Shown in pieces: positions 40,186 through 49,667 of a stretch of 64,000 bases of DNA. The position numbers were made by a program, and so were the translations under genes. The first letter of the stretch is position 1, and each line of letters begins with the position of its first letter. The stretch is from Acidobacteriota bacterium (GTDB lineage Bacteria; Acidobacteriota; Vicinamibacteria; Vicinamibacterales; UBA2999), in contig JAUYQQ010000009.1 in the NCBI GenBank assembly GCA_030697165.1, positions 349,082 through 413,081 on the forward strand, in the 5' to 3' direction. The notes beneath the pieces were generated by a model. The model saw only the letters and a program-made list of their open reading frames with translations, was not told the DNA's origin and made no database searches.

Positions 40186-40412
40186 GACCGGGTAGAGGCA
40201 ACCCGTGTGCCAGACCGGGAAATCACGGCCGCCCTCGGAAGAACCGCCGGCGCGCCTCCGCACGGGGGCTTGCGCATTGCACATCTGTAAGTGGTGGCAC
40301 GTGATTGGTGGGTTCGCGGCTGGGCTGGCGCGGCGCCGCCATCGCTCGAATGCCGACGTAACTCCTGCCAACGGGGTGAGTTGCGCAGAACGGGCCGCGT
40401 CGCCTCTGGCCC

Positions 40413-40427
40413 GGCACATGGCTTGCT
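40413..40427 (+). promoter_or_regulatory. sigma-54-type promoter GGCAC-N5-TTGCT
   Basis: cGGCACatggcTTGCT has the -24 GG and -12 GC separated by exactly 10 nt, as required for sigma-54. Transcription would begin ~12 nt later, 20 nt before ATG 40459. A weaker GG-N10-GC copy is at 40,267-40,280. Confidence 0.6.
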
Positions 40428-40458
40428 CTATGGAAGCCGCAACCTCCAAGCAAGGACC

Positions 40459-40653
40459 ATGGCCATCATCAATACTCAACCACCCGCGCGCCCCGCAATG
40501 GACGAATGGGGCGTCTACGACCCACAGCAGGCCGGCCTCGCGGCGCTCTTCGCGCGACTGGATCTGCCCGTCAAGCCGGTAGTCGACGACCGTCCGAAGG
40601 CCATCGAGAATTCCGCCGCGCCCGAGCGGCCATCGCTAAGCGATGCGAAGTAA
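40459..40653 (+). CDS. small hypothetical protein under sigma-54-type promoter
   Basis: 64 residues (MAIINTQPPARPAMDEWGVY...). There is no recognisable domain. A central amphipathic stretch, DPQQAGLAALFARLDL, and a proline-rich start suggest a short interaction peptide. It stands alone between a GG-N10-GC promoter and a strong terminator, supporting a real, independently expressed gene. A frame extending upstream to 40291 exists but runs through the promoter. Confidence 0.6.
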   Translation: MAIINTQPPARPAMDEWGVYDPQQAGLAALFARLDLPVKPVVDDRPKAIENSAAPERPSLSDAK

Positions 40654-40683
40654 GCCGACCGACCCTTTCCTCACGTCCCTCTC

Positions 40684-40713
40684 GGGGTGCCGCGGCGGCA
40701 CCCCGCTTTTTTT
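40684..40713 (+). terminator. factor-independent terminator after small protein gene
   Basis: GGGGTGCCG-CGG-CGGCACCCC followed by GC and seven T. A 9-bp GC-rich stem with a 3-nt loop. Confidence 0.92.
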
Positions 40714-40734
40714 CGTCGAGTAAGATCGCGCGTC

Positions 40735-43308
40735 ATGCGCGCACGCATTGCCGCCCTTCTGTTCGTCCTGAGCTTCGGGGGCCCCCTTGACGCCCAGGCG
40801 CCGGTCACCACGGCGGTCCAGAGTCCGGAAGCGGTGTTCGGCTTCCGAATGGGCGCCGACCGGGAACTGGTGGACTGGGCGGGGCTGGAGAAATACTTCA
40901 CGACGGTCGCGGCCGCATCGGATCGGGTCGAGATCGTGGATGCGGGTCCCTCCACCGAAGGACGCCGGCTGATCGCGGCCGTGATCTCGGCGCCCGAGAA
41001 CATTGCCCGGCTCGAAGAGATTCGCACCAACGCCCGCCGGCTCGCCGATCCGCGCACGATCGACGAACCGGCGGCCATGGCGCTGGCCGCGCGCCAGCCC
41101 GTGATCGTGGCGCTCGGCATGAGCATTCATGCCACCGAGATCGGCGCCACGCAGGCCGCGCCCGAACTGCTCCACACGCTGGCGACCTCGCAGGATCCGG
41201 AAGTGCTCCGGTCGCTGCGCGACGTCGTGCTGATCCTGTTTCCTTCGCTCAACCCCGACGGCCACGTCATCACGGTTGACTGGTATCGCAAGTGGAAGGG
41301 CACCGAGTTCGAGGGCTCGGGCATGCCCTGGCTGTATCACCGCTACGTCGGCCACGACCTCAACCGCGACTCGTTCATGATGAACATGGCCGAGAACCGC
41401 ACCCTCGCGGACTTCTTCTATCGGCGCTGGCATCCGCAGGTGTTCCTGAGCATGCACCAGATGGGACCGCGCGGCGCGCGCTACTTCGTGCCGCCCAACG
41501 CCGACCCGATCGATCGCAACTACGACCCGCTGATGTGGCGCACCGCGGGCCTGCTCGGTCACGCCATGGCGCTGGCGCTCGAGGAAGACGGACACCGCGG
41601 CGTCCTGCAGAACGCCCTCTACGATTACTACTGGCCCGGGTACGAAGACTCGGCGCCGCTTGGCCACAACACGGTGACGCTGCTCACCGAAGCCGCCAGC
41701 GTCCGCGTCGCCACGCCGATCACGGTCGCCGCGGATCAGCTGACCGGCGGCCGCGGCTTTCCCGATCACTCGGCCACCACCACCTTCCCCAATCCCTGGC
41801 CAGGCGGCCCCTGGCGGCTGCGCGACATCGTCGACTACAACCTCTCGGCAACGCGCGGCCTGCTGGGCGCGGCGGCGCGCTACCGCGAGGAGTTGGTGCG
41901 CAACTTCTATCGCATGGGCCAGCGGCAGATCGAGCTGGGGCTGAAGGGCGGGCCGTTCGCGTTCATCATCCCGCCCGATCAGTTCGACCCGCACGCCGCG
42001 CGCAAGCTCGAGCAGTTGCTGATTGAGGGCGCGGTTGAGATCCGCCGAACAGTCGAACCGTTTCGCGTCGCCGAGACGGTGTACCCGCAGGGCACCGACA
42101 TCATCCTGATGGCGCAGCCGTTTCGCGCGTACGCCAAGACCCTGCTCGAAACACAGCAGTATCCGGTGCGGCGGGCGGCACCCGGCGCGCCGGTTGACCG
42201 GCCGTACGACGTCGCCGGATGGACGCTGCCGCTGCAGATGAACGTGAAGGTCGATCGCATCGATCAGTATTTCGAGCCGCCGCCGACGACGCGCCTCGAT
42301 CGGGCCGGCATCACGCCGGCGCGGGTGTGGGGCGAGACCCGCAAGCCGTCCTTCTATGTCGTGGACGGACGCGGCAACGGCGCCAGCCTCGCGATCAACC
42401 GCCTGCTCAAGTCAGGCGCGCAAGTCGGGTGGTCAGCTGCGGCAATCGCCCTTGAGGGTCACACCTATCAGCCTGGAGCGCTGGTGGTGAACGAAGGCAG
42501 GGACGTTCGCGAAGCGGTCGAGGCGATTGCGCGGGACCTTGGCCTGCGCGTCACCGCGTCGGCCGGCCGGCCGCCCCAGGGGTCGCGGCCGCTCCGCCAC
42601 ACCCGCATCGCGCTCTACAAACCGTGGGTCGAGAGCATCGACGAGGGCTGGACGCGGTGGCTGCTCGAACAGTACGAGTTCCCATTCGACAACATCACCG
42701 ACGCCGACGTTCGTCGCGGCGGGCTGCGCGCGCGCTTCGACGCGATTGTGCTTCCCGACATGAACGCTGATCGCATGATCACCGGACATCCGGCCGGAAC
42801 CATGCCGCCTGAGTACGTCGGTGGCCTCGGCACGGAGGGCACCGAGGCACTTCGCCAATTCGTCGTTGACGGCGGGACGCTGGTGGCGCTCGACTCGGCC
42901 AGTGAACTCGCGATTGACGTGCTCGGCGCGCCGGTGAAGGACGTGACACGGGGCCTGCCGCCCACTGATTACTTCTGCCCCGGCTCGGTGATCGGCCTCG
43001 AACTGGAGGAGGATCCGCTCACGTACGGCGTCCCGCGCCAGACGGCGGGGTTCTGCGCGTTCAACGGCGCCTACGATCTACTGCCGGCGGGAGCAGCCAC
43101 CGCGCGCGTGATTGGCCGGTATGCGAAGAGCGGGGTGCTGCTCAGCGGCTGGCTCGAGGGCGAAGGCATTGTTGCCGGCAAGGGCGCCATGGTGGAGGTC
43201 AAGTCGGGACTCGGCCGCGCGATCCTGTTCGGGTTCCGCCCGCAACACCGCGCGCAATCTCACGCCACGTTCCGCCTGTTCTTCAACGCTCTCCACAGTT
43301 CGAAATAG
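40735..43308 (+). CDS. exported M14-family zinc carboxypeptidase-like protein
   Basis: 857 residues. A signal peptide (RIAALLFVLSFGGPLDAQA) is followed by an M14 domain with zinc ligands in GMSIHATEIGATQ (H-x2-E, ~125) and later SMHQMGPRGARYF (~240). A long C-terminal half holds further domains, including a glutamine-amidotransferase-like VDGGTLVALDSASELAI region. It is likely periplasmic peptide or amide hydrolysis. TAAGAT lies 8 nt before ATG 40735, just after the upstream terminator. Confidence 0.88.
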   Translation: MRARIAALLFVLSFGGPLDAQAPVTTAVQSPEAVFGFRMGADRELVDWAGLEKYFTTVAAASDRVEIVDAGPSTEGRRLIAAVISAPENIARLEEIRTNARRLADPRTIDEPAAMALAARQPVIVALGMSIHATEIGATQAAPELLHTLATSQDPEVLRSLRDVVLILFPSLNPDGHVITVDWYRKWKGTEFEGSGMPWLYHRYVGHDLNRDSFMMNMAENRTLADFFYRRWHPQVFLSMHQMGPRGARYFVPPNADPIDRNYDPLMWRTAGLLGHAMALALEEDGHRGVLQNALYDYYWPGYEDSAPLGHNTVTLLTEAASVRVATPITVAADQLTGGRGFPDHSATTTFPNPWPGGPWRLRDIVDYNLSATRGLLGAAARYREELVRNFYRMGQRQIELGLKGGPFAFIIPPDQFDPHAARKLEQLLIEGAVEIRRTVEPFRVAETVYPQGTDIILMAQPFRAYAKTLLETQQYPVRRAAPGAPVDRPYDVAGWTLPLQMNVKVDRIDQYFEPPPTTRLDRAGITPARVWGETRKPSFYVVDGRGNGASLAINRLLKSGAQVGWSAAAIALEGHTYQPGALVVNEGRDVREAVEAIARDLGLRVTASAGRPPQGSRPLRHTRIALYKPWVESIDEGWTRWLLEQYEFPFDNITDADVRRGGLRARFDAIVLPDMNADRMITGHPAGTMPPEYVGGLGTEGTEALRQFVVDGGTLVALDSASELAIDVLGAPVKDVTRGLPPTDYFCPGSVIGLELEEDPLTYGVPRQTAGFCAFNGAYDLLPAGAATARVIGRYAKSGVLLSGWLEGEGIVAGKGAMVEVKSGLGRAILFGFRPQHRAQSHATFRLFFNALHSSK

Positions 43309-43393
43309 GTGCCCAAGGTGCCAAGGTGCCAGGGTGCCAAGGTGCCAAGGTGCCAAGGTGCCAGGGTGCCAGGGTGCCAGGGTGCCAGGTGCT
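43309..43393 (+). repeat. 8-bp AAGGTGCC tandem array (left arm)
   Basis: About ten units of (A/G)(A/G)GGTGCC. The array at 43,914-44,023 has the same unit in opposite orientation, so the two flank the four-helix-bundle gene as inverted arrays. Confidence 0.92.
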
Positions 43394-43525
43394 GGCGATC
43401 GAAGATTCTGCGGCGTCTGTCGATTCTGACCGTCGCAGAAACCGCGTCGCCTGAAATACCGGTCTGCGAATCCTCTCCGGAATTTCTCGATCTCAAGTGG
43501 CCTTCAGGTTGCACTGGGCAACGGC

Positions 43526-43909
43526 ATGGCTGGAGTTCGAGACATCCGAGAGTTGGCGGCATGGCAGCTCGCGCGAGAGCTAAAGCTCTTGGCCGACGAG
43601 GTCAGCCTTCGTCCTGGCCCGAGTCGCGATTTCAAATACCGAGACCAGCTTCGAGACGCGGCTGCGTCAGCGCCCCGGAACATCGCTGAGGGCTTTGGCC
43701 GATTTGGGCACAAGGAGTTCGCCCGCTTCGTGCGGATTGCCAAGGGGTCCGAAGTCGAAGTCCTCAATCACTTCATCGATGGCGTGGACAAGCGCTACAT
43801 CGCGCGCGATGAACTGCCGGAGCTCGAGCGCGCTGTCCGTAGGGCATTGGCCGCCGCAGCCGGCCTGATTCGACATTTGGAAACAACTCCAGATCCGCCG
43901 CGGCGCTAG
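43526..43909 (+). CDS. four-helix-bundle protein (bS23 / IVP-like)
   Basis: 127 residues matching the 23S rRNA intervening-sequence protein family: IRELAAWQLARELKLLADEV, YRDQLRDAAASAPRNIAEGFG and FVRIAKGSEVEVLNHFIDG. The family is related in fold to Avd of diversity-generating retroelements; the usual function is unknown. No 23S rRNA gene is nearby, so an IVS role is unlikely here. It sits alone between two inverted 8-bp arrays. Confidence 0.88.
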   Translation: MAGVRDIRELAAWQLARELKLLADEVSLRPGPSRDFKYRDQLRDAAASAPRNIAEGFGRFGHKEFARFVRIAKGSEVEVLNHFIDGVDKRYIARDELPELERAVRRALAAAAGLIRHLETTPDPPRR

Positions 43910-43913
43910 CCCC

Positions 43914-44023
43914 GCGCACCCTGGCACCCTGGCACCCTGGCACCCCGGCACCCTTGGCACCCTGGCACCCTTGGCACCCTGGCACCCTTGGCACCCTGGC
44001 ACCCTTGGCACCCATGGCACCTA
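43914..44023 (-). repeat. 8-bp GGGTGCCA tandem array (right arm)
   Basis: About 13 units, read on the plus strand as TGGCACCC. It runs into the ATG of the SNF2 helicase gene. It is free of stops in that frame, which extends the reading frame upstream without coding meaning. Confidence 0.92.
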
Positions 44024-46347
44024 AACCCCTTCAACCCGGCACTCTCGTGATGGTTCGAGATGAATCTTGGACCGTTGCTCGGGTTGAGGTCTTCGAGCAT
44101 TGCACTGTAGTCACGCTGGAAGGCCGCGGCCCCGGCAACATGGGCCGTCGCTTCCGAGCCATCACGCCGTTCGACCGCGTCCGCGCGCTCGATAGCGACC
44201 GTCCCCGGCAGCGAAAGCGGCGCACCGTTCTGCGCGCCGCGCTCGCCGCCATTACCCACGAACGGCCGGCGCTCGGCCTGTGGACGGCGGCGGACGCCTC
44301 CCTCGACCTCCATGCGTATCAACTGGAACCGGCGCTGGCCGTGCTGCGCGGCGCCACGCGCGTGTTATTGGCCGACGCCGTGGGGCTCGGCAAGACGATC
44401 CAGGCGGGCCTGATCCTGGCCGAACTACGCGCCCGGGGATTGGTCGATCGCGCTCTCGTTCTTTGTCCCGCGGGACTGCGAGCGTCGTGGGCCGCAGAGT
44501 TGCGCGACCGGTTCGGCCTTCAGGCGATGGTGCTCGATCACAGCACGATCGCCGCCGGCGTGTCAGAACGCCCTCACGGCGTGAACCCGTGGGTCACGCA
44601 TCCCCTGGTGATTGCCTCGATCGACTTCGTCAAGCGGCCGGAGGTGCTCGCGTCGGCCGAGGGCGCGGCGTTCGACCTGGTCGTCGCAGACGAGGCCCAT
44701 CACCTCACGCCCGCGAGCGATCGTGGCCGCGCGGTCGAACGTCTCGGCGGCCAGGCGCCATGGCTCGTACTGATGTCGGCGACGCCCCATTCGGGAGATC
44801 AGGCAGCCTTCGACTACCTGGCGGGCCTCGGCGGGCACGGTGATCCACTGGTCGCATTTCGCCGCGGACGTAACGACGTCGGCCTGCCCGCCGATCGCCG
44901 TAGCCACCGGCTGCGGATTGTGGCGAGCGCCGATGAGGACCGCTTGCTGCGCGCGATGGCCGCGTACACCCGAGCCATCTGGCAGGCACGCGGGCACGAG
45001 AACCGCGCCGTGCAACTCGTGGCCATCACGCTGGCGCGCCGCACTGCGTCCAGTGCCGGGGCGGCCGGCCGCACGTTGACCCGCCGGCGGGCGCTGCTGG
45101 CCGGCGAGTTGCCTTCGGCGCCGGCGCAGGGCGCATTCGCCTGGGACGAGGTCGATGAGGCCGACGGCGATGAGGCCGACGCCGCATTGGCGTGTCCCGG
45201 CCTGGCCGATCAAGACGCCGAACGCCGCCACCTCACGCGGCTGATCGACCTGGCGCAGCGCGCGTCGGCGGACTCGTCGAAACTGCGCCGGCTGCGGCGC
45301 CTCCTGCTGCGTGCCGGCGAACCCGCGGTGGTGTTTACCGAGTACCGGGACACGCTGTTTGCGGCGGTCGACGCGTTGGCGGCGACCTTCCGGCTCGGCG
45401 CGATCCACGGCGGCGTACCGGCCGCCGTGCGGCAGGAGGCAGTGCAGCAGTTCCAGCGCGGCGATCTGGACGTGCTCGTCGCCACCGACACCGCCGGTGA
45501 GGGCCTCAACCTGCACCACCGCTGTCGCCTGGTCATCGATCTGGAAGTGCCGTGGAATCCGGTGCGCCTCGAACAACGCGTGGGGCGGGTCGATCGACTC
45601 GGCCAGCAACGGCGCGTCCATGCCGTGCACCTGCTGCACCGCGGCACCGTGGAGGACACGGTCTGGCAGCGCCTCGACGCGCGGCGCCGGCTGGCCGACC
45701 ACGCGCTCGGTGCATGGGCACCGCCAACCGACGACGACATGGCGCGGGCGGTCTTCGACGATGCTCCCCTCGCGTCGCCGTGTGCCAGGCCGGTCGCCTC
45801 GATGCGCGTTGAGGAGGCTGCGTCCGAACTGGCGCGGGTCGCGAGCGAGCGAAGCCGGGCCGGTCGTGCCGCCATCGCGCCGGAGCGTCCGGTGGTCTCG
45901 CGGCCACGGGCGCGTGACGACCATGGCTCCGCGATCGCGGTGGTCGAATGGACGCAGATCGGACCGGCCGGCGGCATGCTGCAGCGGGTCGCGCGCGCGT
46001 TTCGCGTCTCATTGCGGCGTCGCGACACCGCCGAGGCGTGGCGGGATGGCCTCGCAGCTATTGGTGCCGCTGCGATCAGCCTGGCGCCGGCGCCGCCGCT
46101 GCTGCCCATGCGCGAGCCGATGCTGGCGCGGATTGCGGCGGCCCGATCGAGGCTGGCCTCGGCACCGGCGCTGCACCAGGCCTCGTTGTTCGATCGGCGC
46201 GCCGAAGTCTCGGCACGGTCACGACGTGACGTGGCCGAAGCGGTTGACGCATCGCTCGCGCGCCGGGCGACCTCGCTGGGGCAGGATGGCTCGCCCACCT
46301 CACACCCGCGGCTAATCGCGATCTGGCCGCCGCGCCGCCAACCATGA
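44014..46347 (+). CDS. SNF2-family DNA helicase/translocase (DrmD-like)
   Basis: 777 residues from ATG 44014 (MAPKPLQPGTLVMVRDESWTV); the open frame upstream is only repeat. Motifs: LLADAVGLGKTIQAGLIL (I, ~124), VVADEAHHLT (II, ~225), LMSATPHSGD (III, ~254), AVVFTEYRDTL (IV, ~437), VLVATDTAGEGLNL (V, ~490), RVGRVDRLGQQRRVH (VI, ~520). Such enzymes track along double-stranded DNA. The TGA overlaps the ATG of the methyltransferase gene, so they form one operon and probably one complex. It resembles DrmD of DISARM and RapA-type proteins; which is closer needs a search. Confidence 0.88.
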   Translation: MAPKPLQPGTLVMVRDESWTVARVEVFEHCTVVTLEGRGPGNMGRRFRAITPFDRVRALDSDRPRQRKRRTVLRAALAAITHERPALGLWTAADASLDLHAYQLEPALAVLRGATRVLLADAVGLGKTIQAGLILAELRARGLVDRALVLCPAGLRASWAAELRDRFGLQAMVLDHSTIAAGVSERPHGVNPWVTHPLVIASIDFVKRPEVLASAEGAAFDLVVADEAHHLTPASDRGRAVERLGGQAPWLVLMSATPHSGDQAAFDYLAGLGGHGDPLVAFRRGRNDVGLPADRRSHRLRIVASADEDRLLRAMAAYTRAIWQARGHENRAVQLVAITLARRTASSAGAAGRTLTRRRALLAGELPSAPAQGAFAWDEVDEADGDEADAALACPGLADQDAERRHLTRLIDLAQRASADSSKLRRLRRLLLRAGEPAVVFTEYRDTLFAAVDALAATFRLGAIHGGVPAAVRQEAVQQFQRGDLDVLVATDTAGEGLNLHHRCRLVIDLEVPWNPVRLEQRVGRVDRLGQQRRVHAVHLLHRGTVEDTVWQRLDARRRLADHALGAWAPPTDDDMARAVFDDAPLASPCARPVASMRVEEAASELARVASERSRAGRAAIAPERPVVSRPRARDDHGSAIAVVEWTQIGPAGGMLQRVARAFRVSLRRRDTAEAWRDGLAAIGAAAISLAPAPPLLPMREPMLARIAAARSRLASAPALHQASLFDRRAEVSARSRRDVAEAVDASLARRATSLGQDGSPTSHPRLIAIWPPRRQP

Positions 46348-49300
46348 TTCCCGGCGTGAGCGGACAACTGCTGTCGCACGCGTACCTCGAGCAGCAGGTG
46401 CTTCCCGGCGTGGATCCAGCCGCCGCCGCGTCTTTTGAACGGCAGGTCGTTCGGTGGTGGCGGTCGGTGTCGCGAGCGCTGGGGCCATCGGCGGGTGCGC
46501 GGCAGGTGTTCGACCTCGCCGTCGCGCCGCTGCTCGGGTCACTGGGGTATCCGCCTCCGGCGACGCGGCCACTGGGCGACAAGCTGGTCGGGCTCGCCAC
46601 CACCGAGGGCGGCCCGACGCTGGTGATCGTGTTGCCGTGGGCGGCCCCGGCAGACGCGGCCTGGCGCGATGCCGTGCGCGGCGGCACCGGGGCCGATGCC
46701 GGGTGGGCTCTGGTGTCAAACGGGCAATCGCTCCAGGTCGTCGACTGTGCCCGGCCGTGGGCCCGCAACACGTTGCACTTCGACTTTGCACAGCTGCTTG
46801 GCGATCCGCGCGGCGCGCGGGTGTTGTGGGAGACCACCGGCGCGCCGGCGATCGTCGCGACCGCCGGGGTCAGTGCCTTGCGATCGCGCATCGAGGCATC
46901 GAGCCGCCATGGCGCCGGGGTCTGCCACGCACTGGGCGACGGCGTGCTCGCGGCGCTGCCGGCGCTGGCCGCGGCCCTGTCGACGGACCGCGGCCCAACC
47001 GCCCCGGCACGCCCCTACGACCAGGCCCTCACCGTCGTCTACCGCGTGCTGTTCCTGTTGTTCGCCGAGGCCCGCGGACTGGTGCCGGTGTGGCATCCGA
47101 TCTACCGCGAGGCCTACAGCATCGACGCGCTCTACCTGCAGACCATCGCGCCCGGTTCGGGGCGCGGGCTCTGGCCGGCGCTGCAGGCGATTGCGCGCAT
47201 CGCTCATGCCGGTTGCCGCGCTGGCGATCTTGACGTGACCGCGTTCAACGGGCGGCTGTTCGCCCCGCGGCATGCGCCATTGGCCGAACGGCGGCGCGTG
47301 CCGGAAGACGTGGTGCGGACGCTGGTGTTGGCGCTGGCCACGACCGCAACGGCGTCGGGACGCCGGCGGATCGCGTATCACGACCTCGGCGTGGAACAGC
47401 TCGGGGCCGTGTACGAACGCGTGCTCGAGCACGAACCGGTCGCGGTCGGGACCGGGATCGCGCTGCGGCGCACGTCGAGCGAACGCAAGGCCACCGGGAG
47501 CTTCTACACACCGCGATCGATCACCGAGTTCGTGGTCCGGCGCACGCTGCAGCCACTCGTGGCGCAGCAGACGGCGGCCGGAATCCTGGCGCTGCGCGTG
47601 GTGGATCCCGCCATGGGCAGCGGCGCGTTCCTGGTGGCGGCGTGTCACTACCTGGCCGACCAGTGCGAGCACGTGCTGGTCGCTGATGGCACGTGGGAAG
47701 CGGGCGCGGTGACGCCGGGGGATCGTGCCGACTTGCGGCGCCAGGTGGCCGAGCGCTGCCTGTACGGCGTGGACCTCAATCCGACGGCGGTGCAGTTGGC
47801 GCGCTTGTCGCTGTGGCTCACCACCCTCGCCACCGGCAAGCCGCTGACGTTTCTCGATCACCACCTGGCGGTCGGCAACAGCCTGCTCGGCGGATGGCTC
47901 GCCGACCTGTCGCGGTCGCCCGTACGCGCGCGCGCCACTCGTCCGGCAGCCCTGCCGCTGTTCGATGATGTCTCGGCCGTGGTGTCGCAGGTGCTACCGC
48001 AGCGCTTGCGCCTGGCGAGCGAACCGTCGGATTCGGTGCAGGCCGTTCGCGACAAGGAGCGGCTGTTCGAGTCGCTGTCGGTGACGGACGGCCCGTTCGC
48101 CGCCTGGTCGCGCGCGGCCGATGCCTGGTGCGCGGCGGCGTTGTGGCCGGGACCTGCCCCGTCACACGCGGTCGTCAAGGAATGGCTGTCGGCCGCGTTG
48201 GGCGGCGCCACCACGCTGCCTGCCGGCCAGTTGGCGCGCTGGCTGCGGCGCGCGGCCGAGGTCGCCGCCAGCCACGCCGTGTTCCACTGGGAGTTGGCGT
48301 TCCCGGAAGTGTTCTTCGATGCCGCGGGGCGGCGTCGCGATGACGGCGGGTTTGACGCGGTGCTGGGCAACCCGCCGTGGGACATGCTGCGCGCCGACAG
48401 CGGGCCGGCGGCCGCGCGTGACGCCGACCGCGCGCGGACCGCTCCAGTGCGCCGCTTCTTCGCTTCATCGGGGATCTACACCGCCCAGGGCCAGGGTCAC
48501 GCCAACCGCTACCAGTTGTTTCTCGAGCGCAGCCTCCAGCTGACGCGGCCTGGCGGCCGGTTCGGGCTCATCCTGCCGTCGGGCATCGCCACTGATCACG
48601 GGAGCGCTGCCTTGCGCCGGCGGCTGTTCGATCGGTGCGCGCTCGACACCTGGATTGGGCTCGACAACCGGGCCGGCGTGTTTCCGATTCACCGCAGCGT
48701 GCGCTTCGTCCTGATGGCGGGCGCCACTGGCGGCCGTACTGAAGTCCTGCGGTTTCGTGCGGGTCTCCAGGACCCCGCCGCCCTCGACCGGTGCGCCAGC
48801 GACCCTCGGCACGACCATGGGGACGAGTGGCTCAGCGTGTCGCGCTCGCGGCTCGAGGCCTGGGACCCGGAGCAGCTCACCGTGCCGGCGGTAACGTCAT
48901 CAACCGCCCTGGCGGTCCTGGTCGGCGCCTCGTCTTCGGCGCCGCCGCTTGGTTCCCCGCGCGGGTGGCATGCGCGCTTCGGCCGCGAGCTCAATGCCAC
49001 CGACGACCGCGCGCATCTCGTCGAGCGCTCGGCGCGAGACCGGTCGGCGCTGCCGATTGTCGAAGGCAAGCACGTCGCACCATTCCAGGTGAACCTGGCG
49101 GCGACCACGCACGCGATCCCTCGAGGCGCGGCCGCGCGATTGATTGATCCCGCGGTGAGCTTCGATCGCGATCGCATCGGTTACCGCGACGTGGCCGGCG
49201 CCACCAACCGGCTGACGCTGATTGCCGGGCTGCTGCCGAAAGGCGCCTTGACCACCCACACCGTGTTCGTGCTGAAGACGCCGCTGGCGCCAGAGGCCCA

Positions 49301-49661
49301 GTGGTGCCTGCTGGGGCTGCTCAACAGCCTGGTGGTCAACTACCTGGTGCGGCTCAACGTCACGACGCACGTCACCACCGCGTTGATGGCGCGCCTGCCC
49401 GTGCCACGGCCGCCGGATGATTCGCCGGCGTTTCGCACGCTGGCCGCCCTCGCGCGCGGCCTGGAGGTGACGGGCATTGAGGCCGCGCCGGAGGCCTACG
49501 CCCGGCTGAACGCTATCGTGGCGAAGCTCTATGGGCTGTCGCCCGAACAGTACCGCCATGTCGTCGAGACGTTTCCGCTGCTCCCCGAAGCGCTACGACT
49601 CTGCTGTTGTGATCAGTACATGCCTCGCACGGAAACGCGGAATCACGGAAACCCAACATGA
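46344..49661 (+). CDS. Eco57I-type N6-adenine DNA methyltransferase (DrmMI/PglX-like)
   Basis: 1105 residues, translationally coupled to the helicase (ATGA). A helical N-terminal region has VVYRVLFLLFAEARGLVPVW (~236). Then come SFYTP (~386), motif I VVDPAMGSGAFL (~419), YGVDLNPTAVQLARLSLWL and catalytic motif IV GNPPWD (~675). The rest is a target-recognition-like region, including LLGLLNSLVVNYLVRLN. No nuclease motif was recognised in the N-terminus, so it is probably methylase only. The C-terminal PRTETRNHGNPT and stop come from a CACGGAA repeat. Confidence 0.88.
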   Translation: MIPGVSGQLLSHAYLEQQVLPGVDPAAAASFERQVVRWWRSVSRALGPSAGARQVFDLAVAPLLGSLGYPPPATRPLGDKLVGLATTEGGPTLVIVLPWAAPADAAWRDAVRGGTGADAGWALVSNGQSLQVVDCARPWARNTLHFDFAQLLGDPRGARVLWETTGAPAIVATAGVSALRSRIEASSRHGAGVCHALGDGVLAALPALAAALSTDRGPTAPARPYDQALTVVYRVLFLLFAEARGLVPVWHPIYREAYSIDALYLQTIAPGSGRGLWPALQAIARIAHAGCRAGDLDVTAFNGRLFAPRHAPLAERRRVPEDVVRTLVLALATTATASGRRRIAYHDLGVEQLGAVYERVLEHEPVAVGTGIALRRTSSERKATGSFYTPRSITEFVVRRTLQPLVAQQTAAGILALRVVDPAMGSGAFLVAACHYLADQCEHVLVADGTWEAGAVTPGDRADLRRQVAERCLYGVDLNPTAVQLARLSLWLTTLATGKPLTFLDHHLAVGNSLLGGWLADLSRSPVRARATRPAALPLFDDVSAVVSQVLPQRLRLASEPSDSVQAVRDKERLFESLSVTDGPFAAWSRAADAWCAAALWPGPAPSHAVVKEWLSAALGGATTLPAGQLARWLRRAAEVAASHAVFHWELAFPEVFFDAAGRRRDDGGFDAVLGNPPWDMLRADSGPAAARDADRARTAPVRRFFASSGIYTAQGQGHANRYQLFLERSLQLTRPGGRFGLILPSGIATDHGSAALRRRLFDRCALDTWIGLDNRAGVFPIHRSVRFVLMAGATGGRTEVLRFRAGLQDPAALDRCASDPRHDHGDEWLSVSRSRLEAWDPEQLTVPAVTSSTALAVLVGASSSAPPLGSPRGWHARFGRELNATDDRAHLVERSARDRSALPIVEGKHVAPFQVNLAATTHAIPRGAAARLIDPAVSFDRDRIGYRDVAGATNRLTLIAGLLPKGALTTHTVFVLKTPLAPEAQWCLLGLLNSLVVNYLVRLNVTTHVTTALMARLPVPRPPDDSPAFRTLAALARGLEVTGIEAAPEAYARLNAIVAKLYGLSPEQYRHVVETFPLLPEALRLCCCDQYMPRTETRNHGNPT
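49622..49654 (+). repeat. CACGGAAACGCGGAATCACGGAA repeat
   Basis: Three CACGGAA-type units at the end of the methyltransferase gene, immediately before the GxxExxY reading frame. Confidence 0.75.
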
Positions 49662-49667
49662 TTTTTC

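Noticed and set aside
43526..43909. Diversity-generating retroelement accessory (Avd)
   Set aside because: The fold family is related, but there is no reverse transcriptase or template/variable repeat pair nearby.
43954..44013. Upstream start for the SNF2 gene (MAPWHPWHPGTLG...)
   Set aside because: It would translate the 8-bp array, which is stop-free by chance; ATG 44014 gives a normal N-terminus.
43309..44023. CRISPR-like array
   Set aside because: Units are 8 bp and directly adjacent with no unique spacers; no cas genes are present.
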